Source: Sphingopyxis sp. Root154
Lineage (GTDB): Bacteria; Pseudomonadota; Alphaproteobacteria; Sphingomonadales; Sphingomonadaceae
Length of the DNA stretch: 64,000 nt
Direction: 5' to 3'
Assembly (NCBI RefSeq): GCF_001427105.1
Contig: NZ_LMGI01000002.1
Location: forward strand, 1,860,867-1,924,866
The notes under the pieces are model-generated. The model worked only from the letters and a program-made list of their open reading frames with translations, searched no databases and was not told the origin of the DNA. The position numbers and the translations under genes were made by a program. Shown one piece after another: positions 1 through 8,743 of the stretch (position 1 is its first letter; every line of letters starts with the position of its first letter).

Positions 1-2
1 CG

Positions 3-1655
3 CTCGAATGGAAATTCTCGAAGGACCAGATCCTCGAGCTTTACCTGAACAAGGTCTATTTCGGCGGCGGCAGCTATGGCATCGATGCCGCATCGAACAG
101 TTTCTTCGGCCATAGCGCGACCGAAATGTCCCTGTCCGAGGCCGCCGTCGTCGCGGGCCTGGTCAAGGCGCCGTCGCGCTATTCGCCGACCGCCGATGCG
201 CAAGCGGCGCTGGGCCGTGCCGGGGTCGTGCTCGACGTCATGGTCGATGCGGGCGTCATCACGCGCGCGCAAGCCGACAGCGCCGAGCCCGCCAATGTCC
301 AGCTCGCCAAGGAAACCGGACAGAATAGCGCGCGCTATTTCAGCGACTGGGCCTTGCCGCAGCTCGACATGCTGATCGACGAGGGCAGCGAGGCGCTCGA
401 CGTTTATACGACCATCGATCTGGGCATGCAGCGCGCGGCGACCGCGTCGATCCAGGCGAACACGCCGAAGAATGTGCAGGGCGCGCTGGTGTCTCTCGAC
501 CGCGACGGCGCGGTGCGCGCGATGGTCGGCGGCAAGGATTATGTGTCGTCGAACTACAACCGCGCGACGCAGGCGCTGCGCCAGCCCGGGTCGGCGTGGA
601 AGCTATTCGTCTATATGGCGGCGCTCGAGGCGGGCTATAAGGTCAGCGATCCGGTCGTCGACGAGCCCGTGACGATCAACGGCTGGTCGCCGCGCAACTC
701 GTCGGGACGTTTTTCGGGCACGATGGACCTGCGCTCGGCCTTCGCCTATTCGGTCAACACCGTCGCGGCGAAGCTGGGCGACGAGGTCGGTTTTTCGGCG
801 GTCGCCAACATGGCGCGCCGTTTCGGCATCACGACGCCGGTCAATACGCATCCCTCGATGGTGCTCGGCAGCGCCGAGGTGCGCGTGATCGACATGACCG
901 CCGCCTTTGCCGCGGTGTCGCGCGGCGGCGTGTCGGTGCAGCCCTATGGCATCACCAAGGTGACGACCGCGAGCGGCGAGCTGCTCTATCAGCGCCCCGC
1001 CGAGCGCGGGACGACGCTGGTCGACCATTGGGTTGCGGCGGGCATCACCGACCTGCTGCAAACCGCGGTTAACACCGGGACGGGCAAGGCGGCGCAGATC
1101 GGCCGCCCCGTCGCGGGCAAGACCGGGACGACGTCGAGCAACAAGGACGGCTGGTTCCTCGGCTTCTCGAGCGGGATCACGACCGGCGTGTGGATGGGCC
1201 GCGACGATGCGAAGGCCGTCGGCGGACTGCAGGGTGGCCGCGCACCCGCGAAAGCCTTTGCCGATTATATGCGCGTCGCGGTCGCGCGGCGGCCGGTCGA
1301 GCAGTTCGACACCGAAGTCGTGCTGCCCGAATGGCAGCTCGAGGACGAAGGCGAGGCCTATATGGGCGAGCCGGGCCAGGAGGGCTTCGTCGACGAGAAT
1401 GGCATGCCGATCGAGCTGCCCTATGACAGCCGCCCGCCCGAGGCCGTGGACCCGGCACCGCCGCCGACCGACGACGGCCCGGTGCTCGACCAGCAATGGA
1501 TCGAGGAGCAGACAGGGCGGCGGCCGCCAGCCGACAATGGCGCGGCGCCCAAGAATAGCGGCCAGCCCAAGATCGTGACGGTGCCGAAGACTGCACCGCC
1601 GCCGGCGAAGGCGCCCGTGCCGCGATCACAGCCGCAGACGGACGATTTCGACTAG
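3..1655 (+). CDS. mrcA: Penicillin-binding protein 1A, 5'-truncated by window edge
   Basis: Class A PBP that polymerises and cross-links peptidoglycan at the outer face of the inner membrane. The frame is open from base 3, so only the C-terminal 550 residues are seen. Visible residues 7-31 are the last glycosyltransferase-51 motif (KDQILELYLNKVYFG then GSYGIDAA). The transpeptidase domain carries SAWK with the catalytic Ser at about visible residue 197, SVN near 250 and KTGT near 373. The tail is Pro/Asp-rich and ends about 3 bases before the convergent metalloprotease gene. The membrane anchor and the catalytic Glu of the glycosyltransferase lie outside the window. Family assignment is firm; the choice between 1A and other class A paralogues rests on overall resemblance. 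Confidence 0.93.
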   Translation, partial: LEWKFSKDQILELYLNKVYFGGGSYGIDAASNSFFGHSATEMSLSEAAVVAGLVKAPSRYSPTADAQAALGRAGVVLDVMVDAGVITRAQADSAEPANVQLAKETGQNSARYFSDWALPQLDMLIDEGSEALDVYTTIDLGMQRAATASIQANTPKNVQGALVSLDRDGAVRAMVGGKDYVSSNYNRATQALRQPGSAWKLFVYMAALEAGYKVSDPVVDEPVTINGWSPRNSSGRFSGTMDLRSAFAYSVNTVAAKLGDEVGFSAVANMARRFGITTPVNTHPSMVLGSAEVRVIDMTAAFAAVSRGGVSVQPYGITKVTTASGELLYQRPAERGTTLVDHWVAAGITDLLQTAVNTGTGKAAQIGRPVAGKTGTTSSNKDGWFLGFSSGITTGVWMGRDDAKAVGGLQGGRAPAKAFADYMRVAVARRPVEQFDTEVVLPEWQLEDEGEAYMGEPGQEGFVDENGMPIELPYDSRPPEAVDPAPPPTDDGPVLDQQWIEEQTGRRPPADNGAAPKNSGQPKIVTVPKTAPPPAKAPVPRSQPQTDDFD

Positions 1656-1658
1656 CGC

Positions 1659-2390
1659 TCAGGCCGTGAAGCGGTAGCGGTGGAGCGCGCGCCCTTCGCG
1701 GCGCAGCCAACCGCGCGCCGCGGCGACATCGCCATCGTGCAGCGCGTCGACGAGCGCGTGGAAGGCCGGACCATGGTCCATATGCCGAAGGTGCGCGACC
1801 TCGTGCGCGACCGTCGCACGCCGGACATGATCGGGCGCCATGACGAGCCGCCAGCTATAGCGAAGGTCGCCGTCGTGCGTGCAGCTGCCCCAGCGGCTAC
1901 GCGGATCGCCGACGCCCACGCGGCCGACCGACAGGCCCGCGATGGCCGCGATTTCGCGGCTTTCGCGCTCCATCAGGCCCAGCGCCTGTCCCTTCAGCCA
2001 GCGCTCGATGCGTCGACCGACGGTTTCGAGCGGGCCACCGACGTGCAGGCTATCGCCGCCGAGACGGATCGCGCGCGGCGCGGTCGCGGTCCAGTCGATA
2101 TGGCGCTCGACACCAAAAACGGGCACCGAGGCGCCGGGACCGACGATGACCGGCAGCGCGGCCTTGCCCGCCTGTTCGACGAGCCACGCCTGCTGTTCGC
2201 CGGCCCATTTCAATGCCGCGCGTTCGTTGGTGCGGCGCGGAACGGTCAACCGCAACTCGCCGCGCGCGCCGTCGAAGACGAGCCGGTAGCGGCGCGACTG
2301 GGCGTGCCGCACGACGCGCACGGGCCAGGCTTCGTCGCCGACCCAGATATGGGGCCCGTCGGGCGCGAAGTCAGACGACGCGTTCGACAA
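1659..2390 (-). CDS. YgjP/SprT-like M48-type zinc metalloprotease (DUF45)
   Basis: Putative soluble zinc metallopeptidase of the YgjP (DUF45) family; physiological substrate unknown. It carries HEVAH at residues 196-200 with a further His at 206, the HExxH-x5-H arrangement of the family, and the conserved RWGSC stretch upstream. I place the start at a TTG (2388-2390) inside the end of the preceding YcgN-like gene, giving 243 residues beginning near SNASSDF; a longer in-frame reading to 2468 would run through the neighbour's coding sequence and looks artefactual. It is the last gene of a minus-strand run (SCO1, YcgN-like, this gene) with overlapping ends, suggesting co-transcription. Function is by family only. 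Confidence 0.85.
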   Translation of the reverse strand: MSNASSDFAPDGPHIWVGDEAWPVRVVRHAQSRRYRLVFDGARGELRLTVPRRTNERAALKWAGEQQAWLVEQAGKAALPVIVGPGASVPVFGVERHIDWTATAPRAIRLGGDSLHVGGPLETVGRRIERWLKGQALGLMERESREIAAIAGLSVGRVGVGDPRSRWGSCTHDGDLRYSWRLVMAPDHVRRATVAHEVAHLRHMDHGPAFHALVDALHDGDVAAARGWLRREGRALHRYRFTA

Positions 2391-2811
2391 GATGATTCTC
2401 GAGCGGCCCGGCCATGTCCTCGCCGACCGTCCAGCCGACGATCGACTCGCGTGCGCGGTGCACCGCATCGCGGTCCCCGCAGACGAGATAGTGCCAGTCG
2501 GGCAGCGGCTCGCCTTCGGCGCGCAGGCGATAGGCGCAGGTTTGAGGCAACCATTCGATGTCGGCGACCTTGGCCTTGGTCAGCGTCAGGCAATCGGGAA
2601 CGTGGCGGCGGCGATGCTTGTAATCGGTGCAACGCGCGGTTTTGAGATCGAGCAGGCGGCACGCGACATTGGTCGGATAGATGCGGCCCGTGTCCTCATC
2701 CTCCAGCTTGTGGAGGCAGCATTTGCCGCACCCGTCGCACAGCGCTTCCCATTGCCCCGCGTCGAGAGTGGCAAGCGGCGCTTCCCAGAAGGGGCGCCCG
2801 CCGGCCGTCAC
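2371..2811 (-). CDS. YcgN/UPF0260 family cysteine-cluster protein
   Basis: Small cytoplasmic protein of the UPF0260 (YcgN) family, uncharacterised, probably metal-binding. With a GTG start at 2811 (overlapping the SCO1 stop as GTGA) it has 146 residues; another GTG at 2820 would add three. Seven cysteines are placed as in the family: CDGCGKCC near residues 25-32, then single Cys near 51, 61 and 74. Such Cx2Cx2CC clusters usually bind zinc or Fe-S, but this is not proven here. Its 3' end overlaps the start of the metalloprotease gene. Confidence 0.88.
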   Translation of the reverse strand: MTAGGRPFWEAPLATLDAGQWEALCDGCGKCCLHKLEDEDTGRIYPTNVACRLLDLKTARCTDYKHRRRHVPDCLTLTKAKVADIEWLPQTCAYRLRAEGEPLPDWHYLVCGDRDAVHRARESIVGWTVGEDMAGPLENHLVERVV

Positions 2812-3452
2812 TTGACCCACTTCGCCAGCTCGGCGGCGACCGCATCGGGTGCCCCTTCGTCGACGTCGGACGATGGATCGTCGAGCGGCAGCAGCGCGAC
2901 CGGCTTGCCCGCGGGATCCATCAGGAAAGCAAGCTGGCTGTGCGCCATCAGATAGCGGTCGGGCGCCGAACCTTCGACCTTGTTGTACGTCACGACATAG
3001 GCTTTCGCGACTGCCGCAATCTGTTCAGGGGTGCCGGTGAGACCAAGCAGGCGCGGATGATAGCGCGCGACGAAGGGCTTCAGCGCTGCGGGCGTGTCGC
3101 GCGCCGGATCGACGGTGATGAAGAGCGGGGCGACCCTCGCCCCACGCGCCGCGTCGGCCTTTTCGAACTGCGACAGGCCGCGCATCAGCTTTTGCAGGTC
3201 GACCGGGCAGATGTCGGGGCAGAAGCTGTAGCCGAAATAGATCAGGCGATACTTGCCCGCAAAATCGCTGTCGCGGACGGTCTTGCCATTCTGGTCGGTG
3301 AGGGTGAAGGTGCCGCCGATGCGCGCGCCTTCGAGCGGCGGTTTCGCCGGTGGTGCATCGCCGCCGCCGCTGCAACCCGCGAGCGAGGCGCCAAAAGCGA
3401 TCATCAGGCTTGCGCGGACGAACCTTTGTCCCATATTTGCGATATTCATCAT
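2808..3452 (-). CDS. SCO1/SenC/PrrC copper chaperone
   Basis: Thioredoxin-fold lipoprotein that delivers copper to the CuA site of cytochrome c oxidase or acts as a thiol-disulfide reductase in the periplasm. A hydrophobic leader is followed by LAGC with the lipidated Cys at 27. The copper site is visible: FCPDIC (Cys78 and Cys82) and the distal His171 in the AHSQL segment. Length of 214 is typical. It heads the minus-strand set whose next start codon overlaps its stop. The ankyrin gene is divergent, 87 bases away. Confidence 0.93.
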   Translation of the reverse strand: MMNIANMGQRFVRASLMIAFGASLAGCSGGGDAPPAKPPLEGARIGGTFTLTDQNGKTVRDSDFAGKYRLIYFGYSFCPDICPVDLQKLMRGLSQFEKADAARGARVAPLFITVDPARDTPAALKPFVARYHPRLLGLTGTPEQIAAVAKAYVVTYNKVEGSAPDRYLMAHSQLAFLMDPAGKPVALLPLDDPSSDVDEGAPDAVAAELAKWVK

Positions 3453-3539
3453 CTGGCCAGCCTTGATCGGCTAGCTGCCGAAAATCAACCATTGTCGTCG
3501 CGTAAGCGGCGGACAAATTGCCCCAGGGGTCGCCCAGAC

Positions 3540-4160
3540 ATGTTCCGACGCGCGGAATTCCGCCTCGCCTCTTTCCTCGTTGCACTGATTGCGGCGACGG
3601 GCCTTTTGTTCAGCCCGGCGCAGGCGCAGTTCCGCGGCGGCTATGCCTTTTTGCAGGCGGTCGAAAGCCGCGACGGGACGAAGGCGACCGAGGCGCTGAA
3701 GGACGATCCGTCTTTCATCAACACGCGCAATCCCGACACGGGCCAAACGGCGCTGATCATCGTCACCAAACGCCGCGACAGCAGCTGGCTGCGCTTCCTG
3801 CTCGCCAAGGACGCCGATCCCTCGATCGGCGATCGCCAGGGCGTAACCCCGCTGATGCACGCCGCGCTGATCAATTTCACCGACGGCGCCGAAGAATTGC
3901 TCAAGGAAAAGGCGCCCGTCGACCAGGCCAACCGGCGCGGCGAAACCGCACTGATCCTGGCGGTGCAGTCGAAGAATGTCGCCATGGTCCGCCTGCTCGT
4001 CAAGCACGGTGCCAACCCCGACAAGGCTGACCATGTCGCTGGCATGTCGGCGCGCGCCTATGCCAAGCGCGACGACCGCACCGGACAGATTGTCGCGCTG
4101 CTCGACGCCAAGCCCGACGGCCCGATCCGCGACCTCGGCCCGAAGATCGGGCCTAATTGA
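3540..4160 (+). CDS. Exported ankyrin-repeat protein
   Basis: A 206-residue protein with an N-terminal signal peptide (two basic residues, hydrophobic core, AQA cleavage site near residue 30) followed by about four ankyrin repeats; TGQTALIIV, GVTPLMHAA and GETALILAV mark successive repeat starts. Predicted periplasmic protein-interaction module. The start is set at the ATG after an AGGGG Shine-Dalgarno-like stretch; the frame is open much further upstream but that part is antisense to SCO1. Binding partner cannot be told from sequence. The stop lies 6 bases before the palindrome that precedes the riboflavin gene. Confidence 0.88.
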   Translation: MFRRAEFRLASFLVALIAATGLLFSPAQAQFRGGYAFLQAVESRDGTKATEALKDDPSFINTRNPDTGQTALIIVTKRRDSSWLRFLLAKDADPSIGDRQGVTPLMHAALINFTDGAEELLKEKAPVDQANRRGETALILAVQSKNVAMVRLLVKHGANPDKADHVAGMSARAYAKRDDRTGQIVALLDAKPDGPIRDLGPKIGPN

Positions 4161-4166
4161 TCAGTG

Positions 4167-4201
4167 TAATGTGATATCTGGATTGACAATCACATTATGA
4201 T
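4167..4201 (+). promoter_or_regulatory. Palindromic operator over the ribB promoter
   Basis: Perfect 9-base inverted repeat TAATGTGAT (4167-4175) and ATCACATTA (4189-4197), arms 13 bases apart, with a third partial copy GATGTGA directly after. A TTGACA sits between the arms (4183-4188) and TATGAT (4196-4201) overlaps the right arm. If TATGAT is the -10, transcription would begin at or next to the ATG at 4209, giving a leaderless mRNA. The site lies just before a gene that itself encodes a helix-turn-helix, so autoregulation is a reasonable inference. No FMN riboswitch is visible here. Confidence 0.6.
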
Positions 4202-4208
4202 GTGAGAC

Positions 4209-5492
4209 ATGGCGATCATGTCTACACAGCTCATCGACCGCATCCGCGCCATCGTCGACGACGGGACCATGTCCCGTTCGGGTCTCGCCCGTGCCGCGGG
4301 TCTCCACGCCAACAGCCTGCGCGACCTCGATTCGCCCGGCTGGAACCCCACTGCCGAAACGCTGCGCAAGCTCGAAAACTGGCTCGCGAACGGCAGCGAC
4401 CTGTCGCCGATGGCCACCCCCGAGGACATCATCGCCGAGGCGCGCAACGGCCGCATGTTCATCCTCGTCGACGACGAGGACCGCGAAAATGAGGGCGACC
4501 TTGTCATCCCCGCGCAGATGGCGACCCCCGATGCGATCAATTTCATGGTCACCCATGGCCGCGGCCTCGTCTGCCTGACGCTGACCCGCGAGCGTGTCGA
4601 CCAGCTCGGGCTCGAACTGATGAGCCGCAACAACGGCACGCGGCACGAAACCGCCTTCACCACCTCAATCGAGGCGCGCGAAGGCGTGACCACCGGCATT
4701 TCGGCGGGCGACCGCGCGCGCACCGTTTCGGTCGCGATCGACGCCGGCAAGACGCGCGACGACATCGTCACGCCGGGTCATATCTTTCCGCTGATCGCGC
4801 GCGACGGCGGCGTGCTCGTGCGCGCCGGCCACACCGAGGCGGCGGTCGACATCAGCCGGCTGGCGGGGCTTAACCCCTCGGGCGTGATCTGCGAAATCAT
4901 GAACGACGACGGGACGATGGCGCGGCTGGACGACCTCATCCCCTTTGCGCGCCGCCATGGGCTGAAGATCGGCACGATCGCCGACCTGATCGCCTATCGC
5001 CACCGCAACGACCGGCTGGTCGAATGCGTGTCCGACGATCCGTTCGAATCGGATTATGGCGGCGAATGGCGCCTCAAATCCTATCGCAACAAGATCGACG
5101 GTACGGTCAATCTCGTGCTCCAGAAGGGCGCGATCGATCCCGAGGGCGTGACGTTGGTGCGTATGCATCCGGTGTCGATCTTCGACGATATCATGGGCCG
5201 CCCCGGACCGAAGAAGCGCCGCCTGCAACGTTCGATGGATGCGATCGGCGAAGCCGGCGCAGGCGTCATCGTGATGCTGATGCGGCCGCTGCCCGGGTCG
5301 GCCGAGGCCGATGCTCTCCCGGCCCCGACCGGCGGCATGGACCTGCGCACTTACGGAATCGGCGCGCAGATTCTCGCCGACCTCGGCGTCCATGCGATGG
5401 AACTGCTCACCCCCACCCACAGCAATATCGTCGGGCTCGAAGGCTATGGCCTGTCGGTCGTCGGCGAACGCCCCATCCCCGGAGAAGCCTGA
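4209..5492 (+). CDS. ribB: HTH domain fused to RibB (DHBP synthase) and a degenerate RibA-like domain
   Basis: Makes 3,4-dihydroxy-2-butanone 4-phosphate from ribulose 5-phosphate for riboflavin synthesis. Residues 1-62 form a small helix-turn-helix-like unit ([20 protein letters not shown] followed by a [15 protein letters not shown] helix). Residues about 72-275 are RibB, with the acidic loop [10 protein letters not shown] at 88-97 and the GHTEA motif. Residues about 280-427 resemble GTP cyclohydrolase II but lack its CxxGD...CxC zinc cysteines, so this half should not hydrolyse GTP; this is the RibBX type of arrangement. An alternative ATG lies at 4218. The stop overlaps the ribH start by one base, giving tight coupling. 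GTP cyclohydrolase II must be encoded elsewhere. Confidence 0.92.
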   Translation: MAIMSTQLIDRIRAIVDDGTMSRSGLARAAGLHANSLRDLDSPGWNPTAETLRKLENWLANGSDLSPMATPEDIIAEARNGRMFILVDDEDRENEGDLVIPAQMATPDAINFMVTHGRGLVCLTLTRERVDQLGLELMSRNNGTRHETAFTTSIEAREGVTTGISAGDRARTVSVAIDAGKTRDDIVTPGHIFPLIARDGGVLVRAGHTEAAVDISRLAGLNPSGVICEIMNDDGTMARLDDLIPFARRHGLKIGTIADLIAYRHRNDRLVECVSDDPFESDYGGEWRLKSYRNKIDGTVNLVLQKGAIDPEGVTLVRMHPVSIFDDIMGRPGPKKRRLQRSMDAIGEAGAGVIVMLMRPLPGSAEADALPAPTGGMDLRTYGIGAQILADLGVHAMELLTPTHSNIVGLEGYGLSVVGERPIPGEA

Positions 5493-5917
5493 TGGCGCAC
5501 GTCCTGATCGTCGAAGCCCGCTTTTATTCGCACCTCAACGACATGCTGCTCGACGGCGTACGCAGCGCGCTCGACACCGCGGGCCATAGCCATGACACGG
5601 TGACCGTGCCGGGCGCACTCGAAGTGCCCGCGGCGATTTCGCTCGCCGCCGACAGCGGCCGCTACGACGCCTATGTCGCGCTCGGCGTCGTGATCCGCGG
5701 CGAGACCTATCATTTCGAAGTCGTGTCGAACGAAAGCGCGCGCGGCATCATGGCGTTGACGCTCGACGGGCTCGCGATCGGCAACGGCATCCTCACCGTC
5801 GAGAATGAAGAACAGGCGCTTGCGCGCGCCGACAAGACGCGCAAGGATAAGGGCGGCGAAGCGGCAAAGGCCGCGCTCGCCATGCTGGCCCTGAAGGAAC
5901 AATTCGGCATTGGTTGA
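5492..5917 (+). CDS. ribH: 6,7-dimethyl-8-ribityllumazine synthase
   Basis: Condenses the RibB product with 5-amino-6-ribitylaminouracil to give lumazine, the penultimate riboflavin step. The 141-residue protein shows the substrate-binding PGALEVP segment (40-46) and GETYHFEVV with the catalytic His at 74. It starts within the TGATG overlap with ribB, so both are translated together. The next gene begins inside its last codons at a TTG. The usual nusB neighbour is absent. Confidence 0.95.
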   Translation: MAHVLIVEARFYSHLNDMLLDGVRSALDTAGHSHDTVTVPGALEVPAAISLAADSGRYDAYVALGVVIRGETYHFEVVSNESARGIMALTLDGLAIGNGILTVENEEQALARADKTRKDKGGEAAKAALAMLALKEQFGIG

Positions 5918-6590
5918 TCGCCCGCCTCCCAGCCGTTTTTCCGTCGTCGAACGCGGCGGACGGCTGGTGGTGATTGACAAGGAAACCGGACAGACGCCGC
6001 TGAGCGCGGCCGAGCGCATGGATCTTCACGACCGCAAGATGGGGATCGAACCGATCCGGCCCGCGAAGACAGCGGCGAAGACAGGCGCCGCCCCCGATAT
6101 GTCTGCCGCGGCGCGCACCGAATCGGGGCTGAGCGCGCGGCCCGCGCCCACACAACAGCTTGCCACGCCCAGCACTGCGGCGAATAGCGGCAAAGATCGC
6201 GTGGCGGCGGCTATTGCCGAGCGTAACAAACGGCCATGGAAGAATCAGCAGCCGAATGACCGGCCCGCGCTGAAATCCAACCCCGAGCCCGCGCAGATCG
6301 CGAGCCGTCCGGCGCCGCAAGCCGGAAGCACCAGCAAGACGATTGTTACGGGCAAATGGTGGGACGCCAAAGGACCGCGCACGATCGAGCTGGGGCCCAA
6401 GGGTCAGCAGGCATTGAGTAACGGCTTCGTCACGCTGTTCGTCGCGCTCGTTATCGCGGCAATCGTCGTGGGCTTCATCGAGCCATTGCTACTCTTTGTC
6501 GGCGCGTTCGTGCTGTTCCGCTTCGGCGGCAATTTTCTCGGGCCGATCGGCGCCGGGATCATCGACAAGGCGCTCGCCGAAAAGGGATGA
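5910..6590 (+). CDS. Uncharacterised membrane protein downstream of ribH
   Basis: A 226-residue protein I do not recognise. The probable start is a TTG at 5910, inside the end of ribH. The first 30 residues form a conserved-looking block ([20 protein letters not shown]), followed by a low-complexity Ala/Pro/Lys/Thr-rich stretch to about residue 145. [13 protein letters not shown] segment precedes two hydrophobic helices at about 172-190 and 191-206, and a Gly-rich amphipathic end ([16 protein letters not shown]). It may be a membrane-anchored protein with a cytoplasmic disordered linker. Co-transcription with ribB-ribH is likely, but nothing ties it to flavin. Confidence 0.72.
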   Translation: MVDRPPPSRFSVVERGGRLVVIDKETGQTPLSAAERMDLHDRKMGIEPIRPAKTAAKTGAAPDMSAAARTESGLSARPAPTQQLATPSTAANSGKDRVAAAIAERNKRPWKNQQPNDRPALKSNPEPAQIASRPAPQAGSTSKTIVTGKWWDAKGPRTIELGPKGQQALSNGFVTLFVALVIAAIVVGFIEPLLLFVGAFVLFRFGGNFLGPIGAGIIDKALAEKG

Positions 6591-6614
6591 TCCGGACGGC
6601 ACGAGCCGCCCGGA
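6591..6614 (-). terminator. Hairpin between convergent genes, probable terminator for the OYE gene
   Basis: A 10-base stem (6591-6600 with 6605-6614) around a 4-base loop. Read on the minus strand the single mismatch becomes a G-U pair and the stem is followed by ATCATCCCTTTT. It lies between the membrane protein stop and the OYE stop. Confidence 0.45.
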
Positions 6615-6625
6615 CCTTGGACGTC

Positions 6626-7711
6626 TTACGCCGTTTGCAGCGCAGGATAGTCGGTGTAGCCCACCGGCCCCGGCGAATACCAGGTCTGCGGATTGTCGGC
6701 CGCCCATTCAGCGCCGTTCCGGATGCGCTCGACCAGATCGGGGTTGCCGATGAAGGGGCGGCCGAACGCGACCGCGTCGGCGATTCCGCTCGCCAGCGCG
6801 CCCTCGGCCAGCGCGACGTCATAGTCGCTGTTGAGGATCAGCGGTCCCTTGAACGCGGCGCGGATCGACGGCGACTGCTTCGGAACGTCAGTGCGCCCGA
6901 AGGTGCCGTCGGGACCGGGTTCGCGCAGTTCGAGGAAGGCAATACCGAGCGCGTCGAGCGCCGCCGCTGCGATCGGGAACAGCCGTTCGGGGGCGCTGTC
7001 GTCGACGCCCTGCGTGTCGCCATTGGGCGACAGGCGCACGCCCACGCGGTCGGCACCCCAGACCGAGATCAGCGCTTCGGTGACTTCGCGGAGCAAACGG
7101 ATGCGATTCTCGATCGGACCGCCATAATCATCGTCGCGCAGGTTGCTGCCGTCGCGCAGAAACTGGTCGATCAGATAGCCATTCGCCCCGTGGAGCTGTA
7201 TGCCGTCGAAGCCCGCTTTTTTCGCATTTTCGGCCGCCTTGACATAATCGGCGATCACGCGCGGGATTTCAGCGAGTTCGAGCGGGCGCGCGACCTCATA
7301 TTCGAAGCGGCCGGCCGGTGTGTGCGCCTTGCCCGGCGCTTGCGTCGCCGAAGCCGAAACGGGCGGCTTGCCGTCGTTGAACACCGAATGGACGACGCGG
7401 CCCATATGCCAGAGCTGCGCGACGATGCGCCCGCCCGCCGCATGTACCGCGTCGGTCACCGGTTTCCAGCCTTCGATCTGCGCGTCGGTCCACAGGCCCG
7501 GCGCGCTCGGCCAGCCGAGGCCTTCCTGCGAAATGCCGGTGGCTTCGGAAATGATCAGCCCCGCCGACGCGCGCTGACGATAATAGTCGCGCGCAAGTTC
7601 GTTCGGCACGAAACCCGGCCCGGCGCGGCCGCGCGTCAGCGGCGCCATGACGATGCGGTTCGGCGCTTCGATGGCACCCAATTTGATAGGATCGAACAGG
7701 GATAAAGTCAT
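6626..7711 (-). CDS. Old yellow enzyme family alkene reductase (NemA-like)
   Basis: FMN-dependent NAD(P)H oxidoreductase that reduces activated C=C bonds or nitro compounds in the cytoplasm. The 361-residue TIM barrel begins LFDPIKLGAIEAPNRIVMAPLT and carries the substrate-binding HGAN (His174, Asn177) with Tyr179, then FLRDGSNLRDDDYGG and the FMN-binding GRPFIGNPDLVER near the end. The start is the ATG after GGAGGAAAG; five or six extra codons upstream are less likely. It is divergent from the EamA transporter with about 110 bases between. The physiological substrate cannot be told. Confidence 0.93.
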   Translation of the reverse strand: MTLSLFDPIKLGAIEAPNRIVMAPLTRGRAGPGFVPNELARDYYRQRASAGLIISEATGISQEGLGWPSAPGLWTDAQIEGWKPVTDAVHAAGGRIVAQLWHMGRVVHSVFNDGKPPVSASATQAPGKAHTPAGRFEYEVARPLELAEIPRVIADYVKAAENAKKAGFDGIQLHGANGYLIDQFLRDGSNLRDDDYGGPIENRIRLLREVTEALISVWGADRVGVRLSPNGDTQGVDDSAPERLFPIAAAALDALGIAFLELREPGPDGTFGRTDVPKQSPSIRAAFKGPLILNSDYDVALAEGALASGIADAVAFGRPFIGNPDLVERIRNGAEWAADNPQTWYSPGPVGYTDYPALQTA

Positions 7712-7824
7712 CTTTCCTCCACGTCGCACTTTCTTCGCGACGACCCCACCGGTCGCCGCTATGGCCCGCGAAGCTATGGACGCCGCGGCGCCGGCACAAT
7801 GGTAAGTATCAAAAGAAAATCTAA

Positions 7825-8739
7825 ATGACAGCGAAGATGGACAGCATCGACAGCGAATCGGTCGCGGGCGCCGGACGCTGGGCGTTCGCGGCGCTGCTCT
7901 GCGGCAATATCGCGCTTTCGCTCGGCGCGATGCTCGTGCGGATGGCCGAAGCGGACGGCGTGGGGCCTACCGCCTCGGCCTTCTGGCGGATAACGCTCGC
8001 GCTGCCGTTGCTGCTGATCTTCGCGTGGCGCGAGACCGGCGGGCGGATGCCGCCGCGCCGCGCGCTGCTGATCGCCGCGGCGGCGGGCATCTTCTTCGCG
8101 CTCGACCTCGCCGCCTGGCACCTCGGCATCCTGCAGACGAAGGTCGCTAACGCGACCCTGTTCGGCAATTGCGCGAGCCTGCTGCTCGTCCTCTGGACGA
8201 TCTTCCTGACCCGCGAAATGCCGCGCGGCTGGCAGGCGGCGGCGATCCTGCTCGCCTTTGCCGGATCGGCGCTGTTGATGGGGCAGAGCTACGAGCTGTC
8301 ACCCGACTATCTCGCCGGCGACCTGCTCAGCCTGCTCGCGGGGGTGCTCTACACCGTCTATGTCATCCTGATGCAGCGCGTGCGCGATACGCTCGCGCCT
8401 TGGACCGCGCTCGCCATCGCGTCGGCGGTATGCGTCCCGATCCTGCTCGGCACCGCGCTCGCGCTCGGCGAAACGGTGATGCCGCAAAACTGGACGCCGC
8501 TTATCCTGCTCGCATTGGTCAGCCAGGTTATCGGGCAGGGGCTGATGATCTGGTCGCTGCCGCGTTTCTCGCCGCTGGTGATCGGGCTGACCCTGCTGAT
8601 CCAGCCCGCCTTCGCCGCGCTCACCGGCTGGGTCGGGTTTGGCGAGACGCTGTCGGCGATCGACATTTTCGGCGGGATGATGGTCGGCGCGGCGCTGGTG
8701 CTGATCCGGTTGCCGAACCGCGCGGCGCGGCCTATCTGA
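7825..8739 (+). CDS. EamA-family (DMT) transporter
   Basis: Inner-membrane exporter of the drug/metabolite transporter superfamily with ten predicted helices in 304 residues, as two EamA repeats (first about 22-150, second about 160-295). Substrate unknown. No good Shine-Dalgarno precedes the ATG at 7825; an in-frame ATG at 7837 is an alternative. It ends 4 bases before the COQ9 gene, so the two are probably co-transcribed, although no functional link is obvious. Confidence 0.9.
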   Translation: MTAKMDSIDSESVAGAGRWAFAALLCGNIALSLGAMLVRMAEADGVGPTASAFWRITLALPLLLIFAWRETGGRMPPRRALLIAAAAGIFFALDLAAWHLGILQTKVANATLFGNCASLLLVLWTIFLTREMPRGWQAAAILLAFAGSALLMGQSYELSPDYLAGDLLSLLAGVLYTVYVILMQRVRDTLAPWTALAIASAVCVPILLGTALALGETVMPQNWTPLILLALVSQVIGQGLMIWSLPRFSPLVIGLTLLIQPAFAALTGWVGFGETLSAIDIFGGMMVGAALVLIRLPNRAARPI

Positions 8740-8743
8740 AGCT

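Noticed and set aside
4161..4208. FMN riboswitch before ribB
   Set aside because: Only 48 bases separate the genes and no riboswitch core is seen; a palindrome explains the region better.
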